Source: Gonapodya prolifera JEL478
Lineage: Eukaryota > Monoblepharomycota > Monoblepharidomycetes > Monoblepharidales > Gonapodyaceae
DNA: 39,992 nucleotides
Direction: 5' to 3'
Assembly: GCA_001574975.1 (NCBI GenBank)
Contig: KQ965899.1
Location: 2,045 to 42,036, forward strand
A program made the translations under genes and the position numbers. Below are positions 32,089-39,992 of the stretch, one piece after another. The notes under the pieces were generated by a model. That model worked only from the letters and a program-made list of their open reading frames with translations, did not search any database and was not told the origin of the DNA. Position 1 is the stretch's first letter. Each line of letters starts with the position of its first letter.

Positions 32089-34300
32089 CTAAACGTGCGA
32101 CCGTTCCAGGGCTCGCAGTCGCGCCTCCATGCGGCAAATCGTCGCCCTCGTCTCCCTCAGCTCGTCTTCCAACCTACGCACGTACAGCGCATTCCCCGAC
32201 AAGTCCGCCAGCGTTCGAGCCAGCTGGCAGTTCCCATCACACAACGGCGACATTTCTATCCGAGGGGATGCGACCATGACCCAAGGCGCTCTAGAGGCCA
32301 TGAGGAGGACAGCGATGAGGATGCACAGGATGGCGCTGAGCGTGACGGTTCTGCCAAGTGGGAACAGCTGTGTGACGATGTTGAATTGAGCAACAGACAA
32401 TGTGGACGAAGGCGGAGGTGCTTGTTGTGACGGAGGAGCAGACGCGACGTTTTGGTCCCCCTTATTGGCGGACGTCGATCTTGTGAAGCTCCGTTCCAGC
32501 TCCTCGACCAGCTTCTTCGAGTAGTTTTTCTGTCCGTCGAGAACATTTCGCGTGATTTGGCCTATCAATAAGCGTGAGATCAACACCGACCAACGGCTTC
32601 ATGCCCCCAAAACTGCTCACCTGAAATCCAAACGCTCTTAATCAGATTCACGTGCATCGTGAGTAGCAGCCGCGACCTGCCGTCTCCCACACGGGTGATG
32701 CAGTATCTGTTCTCGATCGTGAACGTATCCCCAAAGGGAACTTTGGGTGTTTGGACGGACGTGTCGACGACGAACACACTGAAGGGGAGTGTGAGGCTGA
32801 GGCGCGAATTGGGACTAGCAAGAGGCGAGAGACTCACCCGTCTTGTAGCTTCGAAAGAGTTTGTTTTTCGTAGCATACCGAGCGAGACACTGTCGTGTGG
32901 GAACAGGTGAGAAAATGCAGCAAGCACACGGTACTTGTTCATAACGCAACACTCACCCATCGCCGCCTTTACGTAATACTCCAGTGTCCTACTCTTCCAC
33001 TCTCCAACTCCATACCGATCAATGTCCAGGGCCCCGAACGCTTCGCCCACCCTAACTCCATCTCGACTCCACGTCGCGACTATGGTGACCTCGGATCCGA
33101 TATGCCTTATAGCGGACAGCCAGGGCTGGTACAGAGTGTCCGACTCCCCGAATATGGAAAGGAAAAGTGTCTCGGGCGCCGCGGCGAACGTTTGGTCGAT
33201 CAGGACGGTAGAGTGGTGGGACGCGCAGGAGCAGTCACAGGCGCACGGGCGGAGGGAGAGCGTGCTTGTGCTTGCTGTGGACGTAGCGGCAGTCGCGGGG
33301 GTCAAAGAAGCAAAATCTGCCAGCTCGCGTGACGAAGACGAAGACGAAGGCATTGGCGTTGCAAGGCCCGAGCGAGGGTACGTAGCCGGTCTTCCCGACT
33401 CGGCTGAACCGATGTCCGTAGGCTCCACCAGCTTGATGAGGCTGCTCGAGTGCGATTTTCGGAAGTACGGGGTCCCCAGCGCGGCAGTGTTGTTGATAAG
33501 GGTGGTGTACGCAACGTCCCTGTCCTTGCTCGAGAACTTGAAGAAAACACGCTCGGTATCGCCGCGCTGTACGATGCGCAGCGACGAGGGGTGTGGTGTG
33601 TCGGGGCAGTCGATGGACGTAATGTCGCTCAGGGGGATGAGGATGTTGGGGAGGTGCGAGGCGTGGTAGCACTGCGGTGTGGGCGTGTGGGTGTTAAAGG
33701 CGGGGAGGTAGAGGGAAGGGAAGTGACGGATGACTTACGGCGTGTTGGTCGGTGATGAAGAGTTTGCCGCGCAAAGGGGTCGTTTCACCGTCGTACGAGC
33801 AGGAAAATTCTGAGCGGGCATGAATGAGTGGGTTCTTGCAATCGGCGCGCAGGGGGGAGAGAGGCTCACTGTACAGTTTCTTGGGTAGTGGCAGCTCACG
33901 CAGTTCCGAGAATCGTTTGTAAAACGACGACAATGCTTCCTCAGGTGAGGGGAGGAGGAGTTGGCTGCGTGTGTTTATATGGGTGAGAGGCTACGAAACG
34001 GCGACGTAGATAAGAAAACACTCACTCAAAGATGGATAGCTTGGACTTGTCCGTGAGCAAGTCCTTGCGGTCCAGGAGCAGTGTTGTGTCAGTCTTGCCA
34101 TCCGGATCAGACTGGCACCGCTAATTGCAGTCAGAAACCTCCACGCATTTGCTTCACAGTTTTGCTGAGCTCACTTCTGTTCTTTCGAGCTCGCGAGTGG
34201 TGCCATCGTCCCCGGCCAACTCGCCGTCGGGGATGGATGGTGTGGACACTCGCGTTGACGCCTCGCTTGCTGCGCTCGATTGTGCGTTGGTGCCTATCAT
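32089..34300 (-). CDS. LAM/GRAMD1-like sterol transfer protein (GRAM-VASt)
   Basis: ER-anchored lipid-transfer protein of membrane contact sites; family members carry sterol between plasma membrane and ER. It starts at 34300 (MIGTNAQSSAASEAS). A GRAM domain follows: PEEALSSFYKRFSEL, then SCSYDGETTPLRGKLFITDQ, HLPNILIPLSDITSIDC, RVFFKFSSKDRDVAYTTL. A low-complexity linker leads to a VASt/StART-like domain: DQTFAAAPETLFLSIFG, a W-containing middle with EWKSRTLEYYVKAAMG, and SRLLLTMHVNLIKSVWI. After QITRNVLDGQKNYSKKLVEE comes one hydrophobic segment, TVTLSAILCILIAVLLMAS, and then about 70 residues ending in a predicted coiled coil (LEDELRETRATICRMEARLR). At least six introns are present. The GRAM, VASt and TM order is the standard LAM architecture. 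Confidence 0.85.
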
Positions 34301-34919
34301 TGTCCAGTGGTGTTGGCTTGGCGGTCGGATGGGTTCGTTTAAGTGTGCGATCTTCTAAAATAGGCCCGATAATGGGCGGTTGTGCTGTGTGAGGAGATTC
34401 GCCGTGGTTTATCCGGCGAACCTGGAGGTGTCCCTGATCAGATTTTTTGTAAGAGGAGCAAAAAAGAACTTTGCTTTATTGGGTTTCTTTTCACGCTTGT
34501 GCGCTATGGTTTTTTAGGCTAATTAATTAACTAGCTTGGAAGATTGATTGCAATGAAATGTAAAGCATGACGTGCCCTTACCAGTATTTGTCACAGGAGA
34601 GTTTGGCGGAAGTCATATGAGCCATGCGACATTGTGCTTTGATCAAGTTGGGGTGTCCCGTTGGTATGTGTATCAGGGGGATGATGCCGGAGTGCGTGAT
34701 ATATTGAGATTTTGTAACCAATGACGAGTTGTGGACAAAGTAGTGTGAATACAGTGCGACTCTGGCAGAGAACGAAGTTACTTGGATGTGACTGTCTTGG
34801 AAAAAAGGGAGGAAGAAAGTAAGTGCATTACATAACATGGTTTCGAAAGAAGTGACCGCAGCCCTCGTCTTCGCCCACCGGCATCTTCACCCCACACAAT
34901 TGCAGCGTCCCACGCACCG
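34301..34919. promoter_or_regulatory. Divergent intergenic region, LAM / AAA genes
   Basis: About 620 bp between two divergent genes, so it should contain both promoters. It is AT-rich around 34480-34570 (TTAATTAATTAACTAG-like). Sequence becomes strongly GC-rich after about 34860. No ORF is supported. Confidence 0.45.
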
Positions 34920-35828
34920 ATGCTGTCGCAGGCACCGCACACCCGGCGGCTCCTGTCTGCGCCACTGACGTCACGCGCGACGCATCTTGGCGCGACAGTG
35001 GCCACGTGTCTGGCAAAGAATGGGGGCGATGCAGAGGGACAGGGGGGGACGCGGACCGCGCAGGGGGCGGCAAGGAGAGCGATCCACGGCGAGGCGGGGG
35101 CGAGGGGTGTGCGGGGGAGGCGCGGGCAGTGTGTGGGTGGGGCCGGGAGTGGACTCGGACTTGGGAGATGGGTTGGAGACGGAGCTGGACAGCGACGGTG
35201 GCTGCAGGCGAGCGCACACGACGACACGCTCGCCCGCGACGCCGACGCCCTGCTCGCGTCGCTGCTGACCGCGCCCCCCCCTGCGCCCCGCGACGACGCC
35301 TTCGCCTCCCTGTCGTCGCGGCACCCGCACGCGCCCCTCGACTCCGCGGCAGCCGACAAGCTGGTCATGCTGGCACGGGCGTACTTGAGCCTGCCGCACC
35401 ACTTGGCGCGACACATTGTCCTGGCGCACCCTCACCCGGGCGGCGCGACGTTGCTCGAGGACGTTGCCAGGGCGCTTGCACAAAAGGTTGGCGCCGCGTT
35501 CATCTCGCTCGAGTACGCAGACTTGGTCGAGATTGGGACGGCGGCGGCGGCGTTCGAGGCCATGCCTGGCGATGACGCAGGCGTAGCTGCGGCACACGAT
35601 AGGATGCGGACAGTGCGAGCTGCACGGTATCCCAGAGACGAAGGTCAGTATTGCAAGGGGTCGAGGTCCGCTGGAAAGTGGGACAGGGCATTTGTTCTGG
35701 AGACTTAGAGTTCCTGCAGTCTTACGCGACGCGGAGAGTGCTGTCGCTGGACTCGTGGTGGAGACACGGTGCTGGAATGGCTTTCTCTTGGGTGATGGTC
35801 CCCTTTTTAACAGGACCACCGACTGAGA
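34920..35828 (+). CDS. Presequence-bearing ORF, possible N-terminal part of the AAA ATPase
   Basis: Starts MLSQAPHTRRLLSAPLTS, an Arg/Ser-rich, acid-free N-terminus typical of mitochondrial import. A Gly-rich stretch follows, then a helical region with SLPHHLARHIVLAHPHPGG, LLEDVARALAQKVGAAFI and SLEYADLVEIG, like the degenerate N-terminal module of large fungal mitochondrial AAA proteins. A GTCAGT donor at 35644 and an acceptor at 35719 continue the frame into VLRDAESAVAGLVVETRCW and a stop at 35826-35828. Alternatively, a weak donor at 35793 spliced to 35931 would enter the frame of the big AAA ORF with matching phase, making one gene of 34920-39026. The downstream ORF has no presequence of its own, which favours a single gene, but the donor GTGATG is poor. 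I cannot decide. Confidence 0.55.
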
Positions 35829-36053
35829 GAGTCCAGAAAGTAACTAGGATTACGTGAAGGAATTTTAAATTCGAACATGGAATAGCAGGAATGGGTGGGA
35901 GGATTTGAATTTGAGGAAGGTGCACATCCAGGAACTTCATTGAAGCGTTATTCCCTTGCCCTCGCACCCTCTCACCAAACCAAATTTGCCCCCTACCATT
36001 CCCTCGAAAACCTTTGCACGACCCTCACCCCCTTCCCATCACAACCCACCCCC

Positions 36054-39026
36054 ATGCACCCCACACTGCCACCCACAGACGCCCCATCCCTTCCCTTTCC
36101 CCTAACGCCCTCGTTCCACCCATCTCGCATCCTCACTACCTCGCACACCCAACCCAGCACCGCCTCGACAACTTCAGACGTCTCGGACCCCGACACCGCG
36201 TACGAACCGGAAGACCCTGACGACCCCGAGGCCGAAGCCGAGCACGACCCGGATGACATGGACGCCGTGGACGCCGAGGACGCCGACGCCGACGCCGACG
36301 CACAGGGGGGCGCGCACCACCTCGGGCCGCCTGGCGCCCCGCCGGCGTTCCACCTGCCCGCGGGATCAACCATTGGTCCCATCACGGTACACAACTACAA
36401 CTACTTTGTCGAGCCTGGCGGAGTGGCACCACCCGCACCCGGCCGCGCGTCTCGAGGGCGCCGAAGGGGCGCGCAAAACCAACCCAACCCGTTCTTCCCC
36501 GCCCCGTCTTTCGGTGCTGTCGGGTTCGACCCGGCCCCGTCGTCCTCGCCCAGCACCGGCACCAGCAGCGCCACCACCACCACCATATCCGCGCCACCAC
36601 CACCCGCGACTCACTACACGGCGCCCATCCCCGCGTCGGCACCCGCGCAGATCAAGTCCCGCGTGGGCGCATTCCTGGCCGCGGCCGTCTCACCCGCCCC
36701 GCACGTCGTGGTCCACCTGCGCGACGCGGGCGATCTGGCCCACCACGCCGCCCTCGGGTCATCCCCCGCAGCCCGCACGCTCGCGGCGCTCATGGACGCC
36801 GTCGCGGCCGCGCGTATGGGGGGCGCGGGGGTCGTGCTCACGCTTGGTGCCGCCCCGCCGGCCAGCGCGTCCTCGCCCCCGACCCCCGCCCGCAACACGG
36901 GGCACGAGGACCCCTACGCCGCCCAGATCGCCGCGCTGGCCCGCGCCGACGCGTGGCGGCTCGCCGTGCTGGGCGCGCACCCGCGCACGGCGTCCGTCGG
37001 CGCCGTGTACGCGACGGCGTTCGATGCCGCACAGGGTGTGGCCAAAGTGTGTATCCCCCCTCCCTCCCCACCCCGAACGGCCCGTACGAGCTCGGTGGGG
37101 CAGGACGCCAGCGCCAGCGCGGGGTTTGACGGGCTGCAGAGGGATAAGGAGGCCCATGAGGCCTTTGACGCCTGGGTTGAGAAGATGGATGAGGCGTGGG
37201 CCGCGCGTGTGGCTGCCGTGAATGCACGGTGTGTCGCCGAGTGGGTCAAGGCTGCTCTGGGCCCCGCTGGGTGCGCTGTTGGGGAGGTCGAAACCGCCGG
37301 GCGGGATCATCAGACCCTGGGCGCCGAGATGCGCGATAAGGTGTGGGGCGTGGACAAGGTCGGAGAGTTGGGCGAGGCGGCAATTGGTGCGGCCGTGGCG
37401 AGAGGGGGACAGGCGGGTTGTGTAGGTGTGCAAAAAGTGGACATTGTGAACGCCCACGTGGCGATTCGGCTCGCGAGGCCCGGTGAGCGTGAGAGGGAGG
37501 CTTTGGCGAAGGCCGAGGAGAGGGATAAGGAACGGCTGGTTGCAGCAGAGAAGGAGCGGAGTGTGGGCAAGGTGAGGCGGGCCGAGCAGTCGCACGTCCC
37601 ATCGGCGGCGGCTTCGGCGGCAGCGGATCCGGCGAGTGAGGATGGGCCTAGCAGACCGGGACGTGGCGACGGTGGGGTTGCGGTTGTGGCGGACACTGTT
37701 GATAAGGGGGAGGACATTGATGGGAAGAGGGAGCACACAAGTGGGAAGGGCACTCCCAACGCGATGCACCATAGTGCTCCTCAGGCCGAGGTAGGGGGTG
37801 CGACACGAGATGCTGCATCCCCGACACCGCGGTCGACGGCGGCGCTGTTGAGTTCGCGGGGGTACCGGTTGAACCAATACGAGAAGAAGCTGCTGCCCTG
37901 CGTGGTGGAGCCCCGCAGGATGACGGTGTCGTTCAAGGATCTGGTGCTCCCGCCCGCGACCAAGCTGGCCTTGCAGGATGTGACGACGCTGCCGCTGTTA
38001 CGTCCTGAGCTTTTCGATCAGGGCATTCTGCGGCGTGCGAACTTCTCGGGAGTGTTATTGTTTGGACCCCCCGGGACAGGCAAAACCATGCTGGCCAAAT
38101 GCGTCGCTCAGGCAGGGTCAGCTCGGTTTATGAACGTTGCGTTGTCGGACGTGTTTGACAAGTATGTCGGCGAGGGCGAGAAGAACGTCAAGGCGGTTTT
38201 CACGCTGGCGCGTAAGCTGGCCCCCTGCGTTGTCTTTCTGGACGAGGTGGACGCCCTGTTTGGGCGTCGTAGGGGCGACGGGTTTGCCAGTCGGCGCGAA
38301 GTGATCAACGAGTTCATGGGTGAGTGGGAGGGGTTGCAGAGCCACGAGAACAGAGGGATTGTGGTTATGGCTGCAACAAACCGACCATTTGACTTGGACG
38401 AGGCGGTGCTTAGGCGTATGCCCAGGCGCATCTTGGTGGACTTGCCGACCGAGGCTGCACGTGAGAAGATTCTGGCCACCCACTTGAGGGACGAAGTTGT
38501 GGATGCGTCGGTATCGTTGGCCGATGTGGCCAAGGACACGCCGTTGTACTCGGGATCCGATCTCCGGAATGTTGGCATCGCGGCGGCGCTGGCTGCTGTT
38601 AAAGAGAACATTGTGCGTGAGGGAATGGGTCTGCCGTCTCTTGGGGAACAAGCCGACATTGATGCAGACCGTAGGGCCGAGGTGCTGAAAACAATCGAGA
38701 AGATCGAAGACTGGGGCACGTTTGTTGCGGATATGGATGGAGCCGAGGGGCGGAACGGTGGCGAGGGGGTACAGGCGAGGCAGACAGTGGAGCTGGGCAG
38801 GCCCTCACGAGTATTGACGAAGGAACATTTTGGCATCGCACTGCGTGAGATTCCTGCGTCCATTACGGACGAGACGGACGTTTTGGTTGAGCTGCGTAAG
38901 TGGGACAAGCAGTTTGGCAGCGGTAGCACGCCGAAAGATAAAGCGAAGCGGGTCTGGGGGTTTGCGCAAGCAGACGATGGGTTGGCGGTGCAGCGGCAGG
39001 CGAAGCGAGGAGATGAGAGACGCTAA
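36054..39026 (+). CDS. AAA ATPase, Msp1/ATAD1-like
   Basis: A 990-residue uninterrupted ORF from the first ATG (open further upstream in frame). The N-terminal third is Pro/Ser-rich with an Asp/Glu/Ala tract (about residues 40-85). A module with SAPAQIKSRVGAFLAAAV and APHVVVHLRDAGDLAH follows, then a long charged linker. The AAA core is at about residues 615-870: VSFKDLVLPPATKLAL, Walker A FGPPGTGKTMLAKC, pore-like KYVGEGEKNVKAVF, Walker B VVFLDEVDALFGRR, sensor 1 VVMAATNRPFDLD and arginine-finger LRRMPRRI. YSGSDLRNVGIAAALAAV follows, like sensor 2 of the meiotic clade. The core resembles Msp1/ATAD1, which extracts mistargeted proteins from the mitochondrial outer membrane; long fungal members of this group are mitochondrial. 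The stop codon is 65 bp from the right terminal repeat. Confidence 0.82.
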   Translation: MHPTLPPTDAPSLPFPLTPSFHPSRILTTSHTQPSTASTTSDVSDPDTAYEPEDPDDPEAEAEHDPDDMDAVDAEDADADADAQGGAHHLGPPGAPPAFHLPAGSTIGPITVHNYNYFVEPGGVAPPAPGRASRGRRRGAQNQPNPFFPAPSFGAVGFDPAPSSSPSTGTSSATTTTISAPPPPATHYTAPIPASAPAQIKSRVGAFLAAAVSPAPHVVVHLRDAGDLAHHAALGSSPAARTLAALMDAVAAARMGGAGVVLTLGAAPPASASSPPTPARNTGHEDPYAAQIAALARADAWRLAVLGAHPRTASVGAVYATAFDAAQGVAKVCIPPPSPPRTARTSSVGQDASASAGFDGLQRDKEAHEAFDAWVEKMDEAWAARVAAVNARCVAEWVKAALGPAGCAVGEVETAGRDHQTLGAEMRDKVWGVDKVGELGEAAIGAAVARGGQAGCVGVQKVDIVNAHVAIRLARPGEREREALAKAEERDKERLVAAEKERSVGKVRRAEQSHVPSAAASAAADPASEDGPSRPGRGDGGVAVVADTVDKGEDIDGKREHTSGKGTPNAMHHSAPQAEVGGATRDAASPTPRSTAALLSSRGYRLNQYEKKLLPCVVEPRRMTVSFKDLVLPPATKLALQDVTTLPLLRPELFDQGILRRANFSGVLLFGPPGTGKTMLAKCVAQAGSARFMNVALSDVFDKYVGEGEKNVKAVFTLARKLAPCVVFLDEVDALFGRRRGDGFASRREVINEFMGEWEGLQSHENRGIVVMAATNRPFDLDEAVLRRMPRRILVDLPTEAAREKILATHLRDEVVDASVSLADVAKDTPLYSGSDLRNVGIAAALAAVKENIVREGMGLPSLGEQADIDADRRAEVLKTIEKIEDWGTFVADMDGAEGRNGGEGVQARQTVELGRPSRVLTKEHFGIALREIPASITDETDVLVELRKWDKQFGSGSTPKDKAKRVWGFAQADDGLAVQRQAKRGDERR

Positions 39027-39091
39027 ACTTTTGCATAGAGATTTAAGTACACATAGAATTCCATTGCATGTCTCCGCGCGATGTCTTTCGT

Positions 39092-39992
39092 TGTGATTTT
39101 CTACCTGAAGTCTTACTACTCTTCAAGTAGTAATGCTTTTTGCCTCTGGCTCCACTCACCTTCATCCATCCCCGAATTGATTCTTCCAACCCAGCAACCG
39201 CGCTGCCTTCGCGCACGCACCCCACACTCTCCCAATTGTCTCGTATGTTTCCATGGGCTCCGCTGTGGGCGGAAGGCTTTCGTTCGCCGTGGCGTGCTGG
39301 CCGGATGCCTTTGGAAACGTCGGACTGTCCCGCACCAGGGGTTGTCAACAGCCAGTCGCAAGGTCACACTTGCGCGAGAGAGGCCATAGGTGCCGTGAAA
39401 TTTACAGGCTACGTGTAGTAGTTTGGCATTCGTCGGCGGTCCCGGAATTCGAACGTCCCCGGTCAGCCAGTTCGGGAGAACGGCACTGGGTTGGTACGAG
39501 TTCGTTGTCCGCCTGAATAGCAAGTGTTCCGTCCGGCCCTGAGTATTGGGTGCTCTGACACGCCAATACCGACCGACGGTTATGTCGGTTCTTGTGCTCG
39601 TTGGCACCCCTTCGCTCCACCAACCGATTCCCCTTCTGCGCCCCTATACGACAATGGATGAGGTGAAACTTGAGTCCGTAGAGTGATATCACTTGAGCGC
39701 CTCGCTGGTGGGTTGCGGTTGACCTTTGACTGTGATCACATCCAACCCGGTGCATTCCTTCCATTGATTTGAACCGCTGCAACCTTCGTACGGTACCAAN
39801 ACTTCGGACCGAGCATCGTGGATACTTCATTTTTCGAGTGCTGGACCCGCCTGGGCGAATCGGTGATATGGTCAATGGATTCGGCTGTCGATTTGCGAGA
39901 GATGTTTGGACTGGACGAACATTGCCATNGACGGTTGGACAGATCCATCGTAGGATGAAGATAAGGACTATTCGAAAAGCGCTTTAGGATGC
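39092..39992 (-). repeat. Right inverted terminal repeat (about 0.9 kb)
   Basis: Reverse-complement copy of bases 1-910. The outer 741 bp (39252-39992) match exactly, with ambiguous bases at 39800 and 39929 mirroring 193 and 64. The inner part differs by several substitutions and lacks a 9-nt stretch. The inner-edge hairpin is at 39113-39133 (TTACTACT, loop CTTCA, AGTAGTAA). The repeat begins 65 bp after the AAA ATPase stop codon, so that gene's 3' UTR probably runs into it. Confidence 0.93.

Noticed and set aside
36253-37877. Long ORFs on both strands over the AAA gene (for example 322 and 372 codons)
   Set aside because: They are shadows caused by very high GC content; composition is Arg/Pro-rich without any recognisable domain.
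1-39992. Linear mitochondrial-type plasmid with TIRs
   Set aside because: The contents are ordinary nuclear genes with spliceosomal introns, and there is no protein-primed DNA polymerase or phage-type RNA polymerase.

Overview
This is a eukaryotic nuclear segment, most likely from a zoosporic (flagellated) fungus such as a chytrid. The genes are dense and broken by many short GT-AG introns of about 50-110 nt. Several proteins are typically fungal: a Gal4-type Zn2Cys6 regulator, an SPX-RING protein and a GRAM-VASt protein. One gene is a good match to the axonemal radial spoke protein RSPH14, which is expected only in organisms with motile flagella. I see no bacterial operons, CRISPR arrays, or rRNA or tRNA genes.

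Layout. Both ends carry one repeat of about 0.9 kb in inverted orientation (1-910 and 39092-39992). The outer 741 bp of the two copies are identical, including mirrored ambiguous bases; the inner part has diverged. Between them, left to right: a malonyl/acyl-CoA synthetase (ACSF3-like, +); xylulokinase (+); RSPH14-like armadillo-repeat protein (+) with two long introns full of GC-rich short repeats; a NOL1/NOP2/Sun RNA m5C methyltransferase (+); a large gene with forkhead-like repeats that seems to read on into an F-box and Cys-rich module (+); a tail-anchored FAD amine oxidase (+); an SPX-RING protein ending in a CaaX box (-); a divergent H2B (-) / H2A (+) pair; a Zn2Cys6 transcription factor (-); two tandem carboxymuconolactone-decarboxylase-like genes (+); a PIF1 helicase (-); a LAM/GRAMD1-like GRAM-VASt sterol-transfer protein (-); and an Msp1/ATAD1-like AAA ATPase (+) with an upstream presequence-bearing ORF that may be its 5' part.

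The genes do not form one pathway; they are ordinary cellular genes in several orientations. The noteworthy things are the inverted terminal repeats, the forkhead-like/F-box fusion, the repeat-filled introns of the flagellar gene, the lamin-like CaaX on the SPX-RING protein, a 16-nt microexon in the CoA synthetase, and the SQEA tail on H2A. Exon joins were made by hand from splice sites and protein-family fit. For the CoA synthetase, xylulokinase, RSPH14, NSUN, forkhead/F-box and both CMD models, all exon phases close to an open frame.
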